A DNA stretch of 64,000 bases from Heliorestis acidaminivorans (lineage in GTDB: Bacteria; Bacillota; Desulfitobacteriia; Heliobacteriales; Heliobacteriaceae): the NCBI RefSeq assembly GCF_008933955.1, contig NZ_WBXO01000006.1, positions 62,001 through 126,000 of the forward strand, in the 5' to 3' direction. The translations under genes were made by a program, and so were the position numbers. This document shows, in pieces, positions 17,716 through 26,590 of the stretch (position 1 is its first letter; the number at the start of each line of letters is the position of its first letter). The notes under the pieces were generated by a model. It did no database searches. It had not been told where the DNA came from and was given only the letters and a program-made list of their open reading frames with translations.

Positions 17716-17973
17716 CTACTGTTCCATTTGTCTTGGTTTCGCTTCATTTACTGTCAATTGTCTGCCCTCATATTCGAAGCCGTTCATAGCTTCAATCATA
17801 CGCTCGGCATCTTCATCACTGACTTCTACAAAACCAAAACCTCTAGAACGGCCTGTTTCCCTGTCGGTAATGATTCGACTGCTTACGACTTCACCGTAGG
17901 GAGCAAAAAGATCTTGAAGATTTTCTGGTTTTGTTGCCCAAGGAAGGTTGCCCACATAGAGAGTCCGTACCAA
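17716..17973 (-). CDS. RRM-type RNA-binding protein
   Basis: An 85-residue protein consisting of one RNA-recognition motif: RNP2 LYVGNLPW at the N terminus and RNP1 RGFGFVEV in the middle, with the beta-alpha-beta pattern complete. Such single-RRM proteins are scattered in clostridia and cyanobacteria and often respond to cold or stress; the role here is unknown. It starts at TTG 17973, seven bases after AGGTGAGGTG. It is inserted between nadD and yqeK, interrupting the usual cluster. Confidence 0.9.
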   Translation of the reverse strand: MVRTLYVGNLPWATKPENLQDLFAPYGEVVSSRIITDRETGRSRGFGFVEVSDEDAERMIEAMNGFEYEGRQLTVNEAKPRQMEQ

Positions 17974-18082
17974 ATGATTTCACCTCACCTAAACCTGTTT
18001 CACATCACGGTACTTAATTTGTTTTGGTCCATCTATACCGTGTCGCGATTTAGTATAAGCCATAAGAATGTCCCTTATGCGC

Positions 18083-18820
18083 TTAACGGTATAACAGATG
18101 TTCCTTAATGTAATGTTCCACTGGTTCAGGTACCAAATATTTGATCGACCGACCTTTTTTGAGACGATTACGAATATCAGTCGAAGAAATAGCTAATGCG
18201 GGAACTTCAATCAAATGGATTCTCCGAGAAAACTCTTCCGACCACTGTGAAATCGTGTTGTGAAGTTGTTCTCGAGCATAACCGGGCCGATAAACTGCTA
18301 TAAATTGACAGTATTGTATTAATCGCTCTACCTTATGCCAAGACATAATCTCTACAATGGCGTCTGCCCCAGTAATAAAATATAAATCAACAGTGGGTCC
18401 ATAATGATGGTGAAACCATTGTACAGTGTCTATAGCATAGGAGTAGCCTGTCCTTTCTACTTCTAACGAAGAGGTAGAAAAACGAGGATTAGACAGGGTT
18501 GCGAGTTCTGTTAAGCGAAGCCTTTCAATGGGATCGGTAACTAAATGCTCACGTTTATGAGGTGGACGTCCTGAAGGGACAAAAATAACTGGTGACAACT
18601 CAAATTGTTCTGCCGCTGATTCAGCTGTAACAAGGTGTCCATAATGTATGGGATCAAAAGTGCCACCCATGATTCCTATCTTCAGCCTACCACCATGAGG
18701 CTTTATTTTTTTTTTGGGTACTTTTATTCCAAAGGAACTATCTTGCCAATAATAGTTGAAATCTTTTTCATCAATCTTTGGAATGACCGCCCCATAAGGA
18801 CCGGTATTAGAAGTAAACAC
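18083..18820 (-). CDS. nadD: Nicotinate-nucleotide adenylyltransferase with N-terminal extension
   Basis: NadD makes deamido-NAD from nicotinate mononucleotide and ATP. The nucleotidyl-transferase motifs GGTFDPIHYGHL and SSTDIRNRLKKG are present, with FVPSGRPPHK. The family normally starts at about residue 47 here (LKIGIMGG); this protein has about 45 extra, basic N-terminal residues beginning at GTG 18820. No better internal start codon is visible, because the domain begins at CTG AAG. A run of ten A residues lies in the extension. proA ends seven bases upstream. Confidence 0.92.
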   Translation of the reverse strand: MFTSNTGPYGAVIPKIDEKDFNYYWQDSSFGIKVPKKKIKPHGGRLKIGIMGGTFDPIHYGHLVTAESAAEQFELSPVIFVPSGRPPHKREHLVTDPIERLRLTELATLSNPRFSTSSLEVERTGYSYAIDTVQWFHHHYGPTVDLYFITGADAIVEIMSWHKVERLIQYCQFIAVYRPGYAREQLHNTISQWSEEFSRRIHLIEVPALAISSTDIRNRLKKGRSIKYLVPEPVEHYIKEHLLYR

Positions 18821-18826
18821 TAGCTT

Positions 18827-20080
18827 TTATTGTCTGATCTGGCCATCGCCATAGCAGACATATTTGATTGTTGTTAGTTCATTCAGTCCCATTGGTCCAC
18901 GAGCATGCAGTTTTTGGGTAGAGATGCCAATCTCTGCACCAAGACCATATTGATAGCCATCGGTAAAGCGCGTTGAAGCATTAACATAAACTGCTGCCGA
19001 ATCAACTCTCCGAGTAAATTGACGAGCACAACTGTAATTATTAGTTACAATTGCTTCAGAATGACCAGAACCGTGACGACGAATATGATCTAGTGCTTCC
19101 TCAAAACTATTTACTACACGAATAGCAAGAATCAAATCAAGAAACTCCGTGTTATAATCTTCCTCTGTTGCCTCGTTAATACCAGGAACTATAGAAACAC
19201 TGCGAGGACAGCCGCGTAATTCCACATTCAAGTTCATCAAGCGATTACTAACAGGCGGCAAAAACTTTTTCGCTACGTCTTTGTGCACTAATAGGGTTTC
19301 CATAGCATTACAAACACCAGGACGATGAGTCTTAGCATTGATAACAATGTTTTCTGCCATTTCCAGATCAGCATCACTATCAACGTAGACGTGACAATTT
19401 CCAACTCCTGTCTCTATGACTGGAACTGTTGCGTTTTTCACCACTGTTTGTATTAAGCCGGCACCTCCGCGTGGAATTAAGACATCTAAATACTCGTTCA
19501 TCTTCATCATTTCTTGTGCCGCTTCTCGATCAGTTGTCTCAATCAGTTGAATAGCGCCAGCTGGAATACCTGCTTCTTCAGCCGCTTCTGCAATAATCCT
19601 AGTTATGGTCATGTTAGAACGTATGGCTTCTGAACCACCTCGTAATAACACAGCATTACCTGTCTTAAGACAAAGCCCAGCCGCATCAACAGTAACATTT
19701 GGTCTAGCTTCATAAATAATGCCAACGACACCTAATGGAACTCTCACCTGACCTATTTCTAAACCATTAGGTCGTTTCCATTGATGTACTACTTCGCCGA
19801 TTGGATCGGACAAACCAACAAGAGCATAAAGACCTTCGGCCATTTCCTCAATTCGCTTCGGTGTTAACAAAAGCCTATCCAGGAGTGCCTTAGATAAGCC
19901 TTTCTTTCTGCCACTTTCTACGTCTAAGGCATTGGCCGCTAAAATCTCTTCCTCTTTGGCAATAAGCGCTTCAGCCATAGCTTCTAGTGCTTTATCTTTC
20001 ACTTGAGAAGACAAATGACCAAGCTGATAAGCAGCATCTTTGGCTTTTTTCCCTTTGAGTACTAGCTCTGGATAAGGCAT
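18827..20080 (-). CDS. proA: Gamma-glutamyl phosphate reductase
   Basis: Second step of proline synthesis, reducing glutamyl-5-phosphate with NADPH. The aldehyde-dehydrogenase-like fold is recognised by GVVGIIYEARPNVTVDAAGL, LIPRGGAGLI, the catalytic cysteine in RPGVCNAMETLL and late GLGAEIGISTQKLHARGPMG. The 417 residues are the family length. ATG 20080 follows GGAAGGAG. It lies 124 bases after proB, with which it forms the pathway. Confidence 0.97.
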   Translation of the reverse strand: MPYPELVLKGKKAKDAAYQLGHLSSQVKDKALEAMAEALIAKEEEILAANALDVESGRKKGLSKALLDRLLLTPKRIEEMAEGLYALVGLSDPIGEVVHQWKRPNGLEIGQVRVPLGVVGIIYEARPNVTVDAAGLCLKTGNAVLLRGGSEAIRSNMTITRIIAEAAEEAGIPAGAIQLIETTDREAAQEMMKMNEYLDVLIPRGGAGLIQTVVKNATVPVIETGVGNCHVYVDSDADLEMAENIVINAKTHRPGVCNAMETLLVHKDVAKKFLPPVSNRLMNLNVELRGCPRSVSIVPGINEATEEDYNTEFLDLILAIRVVNSFEEALDHIRRHGSGHSEAIVTNNYSCARQFTRRVDSAAVYVNASTRFTDGYQYGLGAEIGISTQKLHARGPMGLNELTTIKYVCYGDGQIRQ

Positions 20081-20204
20081 TTTTGCTCCTTCCCCCGTTT
20101 CCTAATATCAATGATTAATCTGCATTTCGAAGAATTATTGCTGATAGTTAAGTAAAAAAAATTTCTTAACTTATGTTTAGTCTTACTAAGAGGCAGAAAT
20201 TAGA

Positions 20205-21356
20205 TTAAGAAGAAAAGCTTGTCTGCCGTGGAAGCATAAGCGTTAAGTTATCGCGGTGAACTACTTCATCATAATCTTTACTGCCTAGAAGCGACTCAAT
20301 CTCTAAACATTGTCGTCCCATTATTCGCCGTACTTGTTCAAGAGAATAATTACTAACGCCTCGAGCAACTTCATAACCTTCAGGAGCTATGATACTCACT
20401 AGATCACCGTTCTGATAAAGACCGTCAGTAGCCACTATGCCACAAGGTAACAAGCTTTTTCCTCCTGAGACAAGGGCTTGTACAGCGCCTTCATCAATAT
20501 AAATGCGCCCATTACAAGTTGAACCAAAAGCAAGCCATCTTTTGTAACCTGGTAGAGGCTTGTCCTGTGGTAGAAAAAGTGTACCTATTTCTTGCCCGGC
20601 CATAATCTCTCGAAGTACATTCGGTCTTGCTCCGTTGGCAATAACCATGGCAATACCTGACTCTGAACAGATTCTAGCAGCTTGAATCTTAGTAGCCATT
20701 CCACCTGTCCCTAGGTTGCTTCCTGCACCTGCGGCCATAGCTTCAATCTCAGGTGTAACTGATTCTACTTTAGAGATTAGCTGAGCTTGTCGATCAGTGC
20801 GCGGGTTAGCTGAATATAGTCCTTCAATATCTGTCAAAAGCACCAGTAAGTCACTGTCTACAAGAGCCGCTACGAGTGCTGATAGGGTGTCGTTGTCACC
20901 AAAACGAATCTCATCAACAGCAACAGTATCGTTTTCGTTAATGATAGGTATTGCGCCTAAGCGAAGTAAAGTCTCCAAAGTATTGCCGCCATTGATATAA
21001 CGTTTTCTAGAAGCCAGATCATCTCGTGTCAACAATACTTGGGCTACTACTTGTCCATACTCTGCAAAAAGCTTTTCATACATATGGAGAAGAATACCTT
21101 GTCCTACAGCGGCACAAGCCTGTTTCTCAGGGATAGTTTTCGGTCTTTCCCTATAGCCAAGACGGCCCATACCAGCACCAACAGCTCCTGAGCTTACCAG
21201 AATCATCTGGTATCCCTGATTAGCCAGATCAGCTACTTGGCGAACTAATTTCTCCATTTGTTCTAAGTTCAATTTGCCAGTATCATGGGTAAGCGTACTC
21301 GTTCCCACTTTGACCACGATCCGTCGGATCCCGGGCAAATCCTGGCGATCAAACAT
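20205..21356 (-). CDS. proB: Glutamate 5-kinase
   Basis: First step of proline synthesis. The amino-acid-kinase domain (about 1-265) has VVKVGTSTL, VSSGAVGAGMGRL, NENDTVAVDEIRFGDNDTLSA and GTGGMATKIQAA. A C-terminal PUA domain (about 285-370) is present (GRIYIDEGAVQALV, LPCGIV, VARGVSNY). The kinase is normally feedback-inhibited by proline. ATG 21356 follows GGGGGG. Confidence 0.97.
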   Translation of the reverse strand: MFDRQDLPGIRRIVVKVGTSTLTHDTGKLNLEQMEKLVRQVADLANQGYQMILVSSGAVGAGMGRLGYRERPKTIPEKQACAAVGQGILLHMYEKLFAEYGQVVAQVLLTRDDLASRKRYINGGNTLETLLRLGAIPIINENDTVAVDEIRFGDNDTLSALVAALVDSDLLVLLTDIEGLYSANPRTDRQAQLISKVESVTPEIEAMAAGAGSNLGTGGMATKIQAARICSESGIAMVIANGARPNVLREIMAGQEIGTLFLPQDKPLPGYKRWLAFGSTCNGRIYIDEGAVQALVSGGKSLLPCGIVATDGLYQNGDLVSIIAPEGYEVARGVSNYSLEQVRRIMGRQCLEIESLLGSKDYDEVVHRDNLTLMLPRQTSFSS

Positions 21357-21429
21357 GTTCGTTACGCCCCCCTTATAGATCCCTGCATCATAGAATTCTC
21401 TTTTCTTTTACACATTCCTGCTTTCTAGA

Positions 21430-21723
21430 CTAAACAGGAAGTTCTATTTGCCGATTTTCTTCAGAAGGGCGATAGAGCAAGAAGTTTCTGCCAATTACTT
21501 GAACAACTTCTGCATCAACAGCTTCAGCAATTTCATTAGCTACTTCCTTGGGATCTTGCAGGCAATTTTGTAATACTCTACCTTTAATAAGTTCTCTTGC
21601 TTCTAAAGCATCTTCTACTTGTTTGATCAGCATGCCACCAATACCATTTTTACCAACATGAATAATTGGTTCCATAGTTTGTCCTAAAGAACGAAGATAT
21701 CTTTTCTGTTTACCAGTTAACAT
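21430..21723 (-). CDS. yhbY: YhbY/CRM-domain RNA-binding protein
   Basis: The 97-residue protein is a complete CRM domain: LTGKQKRYLRSLG, HVGKNGIGG (the GxxG loop) and ALEARELIKGRVL, ending QVIGRNFLLYRPS. YhbY associates with pre-50S ribosomal particles. It follows obgE by two bases, matching the shared role in 50S assembly. Confidence 0.95.
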   Translation of the reverse strand: MLTGKQKRYLRSLGQTMEPIIHVGKNGIGGMLIKQVEDALEARELIKGRVLQNCLQDPKEVANEIAEAVDAEVVQVIGRNFLLYRPSEENRQIELPV

Positions 21724-21725
21724 TT

Positions 21726-23045
21726 TTAATCTCCTTTATCCTCATCTGCATCAATACCGCCACCGTATTCAATAAAGTCAAACTCTAAATCTCTAATTTT
21801 TACAGGATCGCCATGCTTAGCACCAGCATCACGAAGTGCTTGGTCTAAGCCCATTTTCCCAAAGATACGCGACAAGCGAACTACAGCTTCTTCATGATCA
21901 AAGTTGGTCATGGCAACATGTCTTTCCACTTCTTTACCCGTCACAATGAAAACTGCATTATCATCACGAGTGATTTTAAATCGCTCTTCTTTTTCTGGCT
22001 TCATCTGTACGTCCATATGGGTAACTTCTTCAACAGCTTGCTGTACAGGGCCTAGTTCTTCTAAAATCTGATGAACTTGCCAGATCAAAGGTTGTAATCC
22101 TTCTGAAGTTGCCGCTGATATGGGAAAGAGCTTGTAATCATCGCCTAGCTTAGCTTGTAAACGCTCTAGATTTTCTTCAGCATCTGTTAGATCCATTTTG
22201 TTAGCCGCTACAACCATAGGCTTATCGGCTAACTGTGGCTTATATAGGGCCAGTTCTCTTTGAATTACGTCAAAATCTTCTAAAGGATCGCGACCTTCAC
22301 TACCTGCTATATCAAGTACATGAATGAGGACTCGACTGCGGTCCGTATGACGCAAGAAGTCGTGCCCGAGTCCTACACCTTCATGAGCACCTTCTATAAG
22401 ACCAGGAATATCAGCCATAACAAAGCTCTGGCCTTCTCCAACTCTGACAACACCTAAGTTAGGCTCTAAAGTTGTAAAAGGATAGTTAGCTATCTTAGGC
22501 CGTGCCGCAGATACTGCCGCAATTAATGTTGATTTGCCTACATTAGGAAAACCCACAAGACCTACATCAGCCAATACTTTTAATTCTAATTCTAACCATC
22601 GTTCTTCCCCTGGTTCTCCCTGCTCGGCCAGTTGCGGCGCACGATTTAAAGAACTAACAAAACGAGCATTACCACGGCCGCCACGACCACCTTTGGCAAC
22701 TACAACTTCTTGCCCTTCTTCAATAATGTCTGCCAAAGTCTCTCCAGTGTCAGCATCTTTGATTACTGTACCAATGGGAACTTTAAGCAGTCGATCTTCA
22801 CCACTGCGACCATGCATAGTTTTACCCATACCATGCTCACCACGCGTACCTTTGTAGTGACGCTGATAACGCAAATCAACAAGCGTCCGCAAACCTTCAT
22901 TGCCAACGATGATTACGCTACCACCACGACCGCCATCACCACCAGCTGGTCCACCTTCGGGTACATATTTTTCACGACGAAAAGCAACAATTCCATTGCC
23001 TCCGTCTCCACCTTTTACAAAAATCTTCGCCTGATCATAAAACAT
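21726..23045 (-). CDS. obgE: GTPase Obg
   Basis: Obg is an essential GTPase for 50S assembly and, in Bacillus, for the sporulation phosphorelay. The glycine-rich Obg fold (1-158) is followed by the G domain with GFPNVGKST, DIPGLIEGAHEG and NKMD, and by the OCT domain at the C terminus (VVRLSRIFGKMGLD, AKHGDPVKI). The 439 residues match the family forms with the extra C-terminal domain. The neighbouring Spo0B-like gene mirrors the Bacillus spo0B-obg pair. Confidence 0.97.
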   Translation of the reverse strand: MFYDQAKIFVKGGDGGNGIVAFRREKYVPEGGPAGGDGGRGGSVIIVGNEGLRTLVDLRYQRHYKGTRGEHGMGKTMHGRSGEDRLLKVPIGTVIKDADTGETLADIIEEGQEVVVAKGGRGGRGNARFVSSLNRAPQLAEQGEPGEERWLELELKVLADVGLVGFPNVGKSTLIAAVSAARPKIANYPFTTLEPNLGVVRVGEGQSFVMADIPGLIEGAHEGVGLGHDFLRHTDRSRVLIHVLDIAGSEGRDPLEDFDVIQRELALYKPQLADKPMVVAANKMDLTDAEENLERLQAKLGDDYKLFPISAATSEGLQPLIWQVHQILEELGPVQQAVEEVTHMDVQMKPEKEERFKITRDDNAVFIVTGKEVERHVAMTNFDHEEAVVRLSRIFGKMGLDQALRDAGAKHGDPVKIRDLEFDFIEYGGGIDADEDKGD

Positions 23046-23072
23046 AGAAAAACCCCTCCTTATTGCCCTTCC

Positions 23073-23579
23073 TTAAGGCATCTGCAAAGGATAGTGCTTG
23101 TTCTGTCCAGAACAATCTTCCCAATAGGACTCTAAATAAGGGCATTGACCACCATGGAAAAGGAGATAAAGCTGATTGCTTTCATTAAAGGAATTGCCTT
23201 CTTCTAGCATCACATCGATAAATGCTCTTACTGCTTCAAGTAGCTCCTGTACATTCTCTTCTTTTTGCCATGTCTGAGGATCCCAATTATTTGCTACTTT
23301 TACATGAAGCAAGATTTCTTCTTTTCGCAAAGTAAACTTTTTATGGATCAGCATGACAATTAAAGGTAGTACACCTAGGAGCATAACATCGCCATCTTCA
23401 CGAATTTTGGAAGCTAGGTTCTTTACAAAATCATTAGCCTTATCTATTTTTCCCAGCTGAACATAGCCCATAAGAATTTGCAAATGATTGATACAGTCAT
23501 GACGCATTTCCCGCCAGACCTCTATCCACAATTCCGATTCATTATCGAAATCGTCTCTATAGTAATTTATGTTGCCCAT
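23073..23579 (-). CDS. spo0B: Spo0B-like sporulation phosphotransferase
   Basis: The N-terminal region WREMRHDCINHLQILMGYVQ is the Spo0B/histidine-kinase-like H-box; the histidine in RHD is the expected phosphorelay residue. The protein is 168 residues, close to Spo0B length, with a weak C-terminal half that replaces the ATPase domain. In the relay Spo0B passes phosphate from Spo0F to Spo0A. Many clostridia lack Spo0B phosphotransfer, so this could be a degenerate or regulatory form; the obgE neighbour supports the name. Confidence 0.75.
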   Translation of the reverse strand: MGNINYYRDDFDNESELWIEVWREMRHDCINHLQILMGYVQLGKIDKANDFVKNLASKIREDGDVMLLGVLPLIVMLIHKKFTLRKEEILLHVKVANNWDPQTWQKEENVQELLEAVRAFIDVMLEEGNSFNESNQLYLLFHGGQCPYLESYWEDCSGQNKHYPLQMP

Positions 23580-23604
23580 CGGATCACCCTTTTAAATTAG
23601 CTAC

Positions 23605-23641
23605 CTATTATAAAAGCCTCCGGACTTTAATCCGGAGGCTT
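23605..23641 (-). terminator. Terminator after rpmA
   Basis: Perfect 11-bp inverted repeat AAGCCTCCGGA (arms 23614-23624 and 23631-23641), followed on the minus strand by TTTTATAAT. It lies six bases past the rpmA stop codon. Confidence 0.75.
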
Positions 23642-23646
23642 CGTTG

Positions 23647-23925
23647 TTACACGGCATAAACGCTGACTTGTTTTTTGTCCCGGCCTTTACGCTCGAATTT
23701 TACTACACCGTTCACCGTAGCGAAGAGGGTGTCGTCTTTACCGATACCTACGTTTTTACCAGGGTGGATCTTCGTTCCTCTCTGGCGAACAAGAATGCTA
23801 CCAGCTAGAACGGCTTGACCGTCGGAGCGCTTAACACCAAGACGCTTCGCTTCAGAATCACGACCGTTTCGAGAACTACCAACACCTTTTTTCTGAGCAA
23901 AGTATTGCAGGTTCATCATCAACAT
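23647..23925 (-). CDS. rpmA: Ribosomal protein L27 with Prp-cleaved N-terminal extension
   Basis: L27 sits at the peptidyl-transferase centre. In Firmicutes it is made with an N-terminal extension that Prp protease removes; the extension here is [11 protein letters not shown], matching the cleavage motif after the F-A step. ATG 23925 is eight bases after GGAGG and overlaps the end of prp by seven bases. The rest ([31 protein letters not shown]) is typical. Confidence 0.96.
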   Translation of the reverse strand: MLMMNLQYFAQKKGVGSSRNGRDSEAKRLGVKRSDGQAVLAGSILVRQRGTKIHPGKNVGIGKDDTLFATVNGVVKFERKGRDKKQVSVYAV

Positions 23926-24266
23926 GGGACACACCTCCTTTTCTGGACCTTTACATATGCAGGATAAGCTTCTTGGATCTGTTCCAGTCCAAGAAGCATG
24001 GTTTCTAAAATGATCTGGGCCACCTTACTATCATTTTGATTCAAAGGTATCTTTAAGATACAACGCAACTCACCAGGCTCAGGAGCCTCCACTTCCGTTG
24101 CTGTCGCACCTAAGAAGTGTTCTAAGCCATTAACGGCTGTAAAAGTAAGAGCTGACACTCCGGCACATACTACATCCTGTCCTGCTGGAGCAGAGCCTGC
24201 ATGTCCCTTCGTCTCAAAACCTAAGATAGTACCAGCATCATCAATAAAAATAACCGTTTTTACCAT
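23919..24266 (-). CDS. prp: Ribosomal-processing cysteine protease Prp
   Basis: Prp (YsxB) cleaves the N terminus of L27. The catalytic pair is visible: H22 in TKGHAG and the cysteine in [12 protein letters not shown]. The C-terminal end (KRRCVPC) overlaps the start of rpmA, so substrate and protease are translationally coupled. The 115-residue length is normal, and the rplU-prp-rpmA order is conserved. Confidence 0.96.
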   Translation of the reverse strand: MVKTVIFIDDAGTILGFETKGHAGSAPAGQDVVCAGVSALTFTAVNGLEHFLGATATEVEAPEPGELRCILKIPLNQNDSKVAQIILETMLLGLEQIQEAYPAYVKVQKRRCVPC

Positions 24267-24281
24267 GAAGATTCTCTTTGC

Positions 24282-24593
24282 TTAAGCCTGAATAGCTTCT
24301 ACACGTACTTGTGTGTAAGCTTGGCGATGACCTTGCTTACGACGATAGTTCTTCTTAGGCTTATACTTGAAAATAACAATCTTCTTACCTTTACCGTGAT
24401 CTTCAACTTTTAGTTGAACAGATGCACCTTCTACAGTTGGCGTTCCAATCTTAAGATCACCTTCTGTACCGACTGCATAAACACGGTCAATGGTAACAAT
24501 ATCACCAGGGTTGCCTTCTAGTTTCTCAATTTTCAAAGTATCACCTTGGCGAACTTTGTATTGTTTTCCACCCGTTTCGATAATAGCGTACAT
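24282..24593 (-). CDS. rplU: Ribosomal protein L21
   Basis: The sequence [27 protein letters not shown] and [21 protein letters not shown] is diagnostic for L21, a 50S protein. ATG 24593 follows AGGAGGTGTTGTA; the frame open upstream to 24656 is part of the leader. It heads the rplU-prp-rpmA operon. Confidence 0.97.
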   Translation of the reverse strand: MYAIIETGGKQYKVRQGDTLKIEKLEGNPGDIVTIDRVYAVGTEGDLKIGTPTVEGASVQLKVEDHGKGKKIVIFKYKPKKNYRRKQGHRQAYTQVRVEAIQA

Positions 24594-24599
24594 TACAAC

Positions 24600-24680
24600 A
24601 CCTCCTAACCTAGACTCACCAGATACTAGGCGGGACTGATACAGCCCTCTTCCCAAAGCCCGACCTGAGTGGTTGAGACA
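24600..24680 (-). promoter_or_regulatory. Possible L21 leader RNA
   Basis: Upstream of rplU the minus strand can form GGGCTG/CAGTCCC (short loop) and CCTAG/CTAGG hairpins just before the ribosome site. Firmicute L21 genes often have an autoregulatory leader here; assignment rests on position and folding only. Confidence 0.4.
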
Positions 24681-24692
24681 GGGGATAGATAC

Positions 24693-25886
24693 CTACAAAT
24701 CAATATGATACTCTTTCCTAATATCTTTGTCAACAAAAATAGAAGCCAAACTTTCTCTTGTTTTTTTCCGCGTCATTTCTAAAAGCCCTAAAGCAGTAAA
24801 GCCAAAAACTTCTGTCTTAACTTTATCTCGAGCTAACTTTTCTTTGAGCTTTGTTAAAACTTCCTGACGATGGTCCTCATCAATCATATCAATAAAATCA
24901 ATGATTACCATCCCGCCAATATTGCGAAGACGGAGTTGATAAGCTATTTCTTCAGCCGCCTCTATGTTAGTCCTCCTAACAGTTTCTGATAAATTCTGAG
25001 CACCCTTGTAACGACCTGTGTTCACATCTACGACCGTTAAAGCTTCCGTCTTCTCTATAATTAGATATCCACCGTTAGGTAGCCAGACTTTAGGCGCTAA
25101 AGCTTTTTCAATTTGCTGACAAAGATTGTAAAGAGGAAAGAAATCACAACCTTCGAAGAGCTTTATTCTACCTTGTAAACACAAATGATTATCTTTAGCC
25201 CAGCAAAGCATTTCTTCATAAAGGTTAGATTGATTAAGATCAATTTCTGTTACGCTATCATCAACTAGATCACGCAGTATCATCTCGGTTAGTAAGCATT
25301 CTTGATAAAGAAGAGCTGGCGCAGTAAGGTTTTCTGCTTTTTCTTTTAATCTTTGCCATTGTATGAGCAAAGATTGAAAATCAGCTACCAGCGCTTCTTC
25401 ATCCATGCCTTCAGCAGCAGTTCGGATAATCAGTCCTATAGTCGGAGCTAGTAGTGAAAGCTTTTGCGCAATTGCTAAAAGTCTATTCCGCTCTGCCTCA
25501 TCATCTATTTTTTTGGACAAACCTACTTGTTCTAAAAATGGTGTTATAACAAGATAACGTCCTGGTACTGTAATTTGAGAAGTAAGTCGTGGCCCTTTCT
25601 GTCCGTTGCCTTCGTTCACCACTTGAACAACCACTTCTTGGCCTTCAGAAATCTCAGGACCGCTCCAATCTTTTAAAGAAAGGTAGGCATTCTTACGCGT
25701 ACCAATATCAACAAAAGCGGCATTCATTCCTGGTAACAAGTCCACAACGGGGCCTTTGTAAATATTACCCTCAAGGCGTTGACGTTTGGGATCATGCCAG
25801 TAAAGCTCAACAAGCCGTCCTTCTTCAAGAACCCCTGCTATAATAAGCTCACCCTTGGCTTGAATGATAATTTTTTTGGCAATCAC
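24693..25886 (-). CDS. rng: Ribonuclease E/G family protein, short at the C terminus
   Basis: RNase G processes rRNA and mRNA. Family motifs are an S1-like domain (GNIYKGPVVDLLPGMNAAFVDIG), the DNase-I-like catalytic aspartates (VVDVNTGRY and MVIIDFIDM) and LLEMTRKKTRESL. The 397 residues are fewer than the 480-520 typical of RNase G. The frame ends soon after the MTRKK motif (IFVDKDIRKEYHIDL), so the CPxC zinc-link that normally follows is missing. It starts at GTG 25886, overlapping the previous stop by four bases. Confidence 0.9.
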   Translation of the reverse strand: MIAKKIIIQAKGELIIAGVLEEGRLVELYWHDPKRQRLEGNIYKGPVVDLLPGMNAAFVDIGTRKNAYLSLKDWSGPEISEGQEVVVQVVNEGNGQKGPRLTSQITVPGRYLVITPFLEQVGLSKKIDDEAERNRLLAIAQKLSLLAPTIGLIIRTAAEGMDEEALVADFQSLLIQWQRLKEKAENLTAPALLYQECLLTEMILRDLVDDSVTEIDLNQSNLYEEMLCWAKDNHLCLQGRIKLFEGCDFFPLYNLCQQIEKALAPKVWLPNGGYLIIEKTEALTVVDVNTGRYKGAQNLSETVRRTNIEAAEEIAYQLRLRNIGGMVIIDFIDMIDEDHRQEVLTKLKEKLARDKVKTEVFGFTALGLLEMTRKKTRESLASIFVDKDIRKEYHIDL

Positions 25887-26590
25887 AGTGCCTTTAAAAC
25901 CTCTATAGGCGTAAGCAGTTGATCTCCTTTTGTTACAAAAAGACCTAACCGCAAGATCCGCAATCTGTCCACATTGACTGGCAAGCTCTCTTGTTGCACC
26001 ACTATAGAGAGAACTTCTTCCGGTCTTACATTACCTTCACTACCTGTCTGAACAAGCATTTCCAGCAACAAATGGTTCTCTATAATAGAACTTTTTAGTT
26101 CATAAACACCAGAACGGATATCTTTAATTACAGTACCTTTTTTGCCTTCTCGTTCTACTTGCCAGTTAGTTAGCGAAAGAGCATTAACTACAGCATCTTG
26201 CACTGTTTTTTCATCTAATACTTTGAGCAAGGGAGCCTTGATTCGATATTGTGCACGATTAACTAAAGCCATTAGAGCCTTTTGACCTGATGGTACAAGG
26301 GTCGCTTCTATAATACGAAAGCCTTCTGGCATAGCAGTTTGCAGGCTTTTTACTACTTCTGCCCCTTCAATTTCTTGGCTAACTTCTACATCGACATACT
26401 CACCAAGAGAAACAACACCAACAGCTAAGGCTGAAGCAAAGGATATTTTTGGATGAGGATTGAATCCTTCTGAGTAACTAAGAGGAATCTGGGCTCTTCG
26501 TAAAGCTCTCTCGAAAGCTTTTTGTGTATCTAGATGCGAAAGCCACCGAACAGGATCTTCTTTACTAAAGGCGATCCGAATTCTGGCCAT
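25883..26590 (-). CDS. TIGR03936 (DUF2344) protein, partner of radical SAM gene
   Basis: The protein begins ARIRIAFSKEDPVRWLSHLD, with RRAQIPLSYSEGFNPHPKISFA, the DUF2344 signature. It is nearly always beside or fused to the TIGR03960 radical SAM protein, as here, and its function is unknown. ATG 26590 overlaps the previous gene by 26 bases, so the two are translated together. rng follows by a four-base overlap. Confidence 0.9.
   Translation of the reverse strand: MARIRIAFSKEDPVRWLSHLDTQKAFERALRRAQIPLSYSEGFNPHPKISFASALAVGVVSLGEYVDVEVSQEIEGAEVVKSLQTAMPEGFRIIEATLVPSGQKALMALVNRAQYRIKAPLLKVLDEKTVQDAVVNALSLTNWQVEREGKKGTVIKDIRSGVYELKSSIIENHLLLEMLVQTGSEGNVRPEEVLSIVVQQESLPVNVDRLRILRLGLFVTKGDQLLTPIEVLKAL

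Noticed and set aside
22534..22857. Plus-strand frames opposite obgE and purL, some over 100 codons.
   Set aside because: They are antisense to highly conserved genes with full motifs and show the Ser/Thr/Arg-rich bias typical of shadows.
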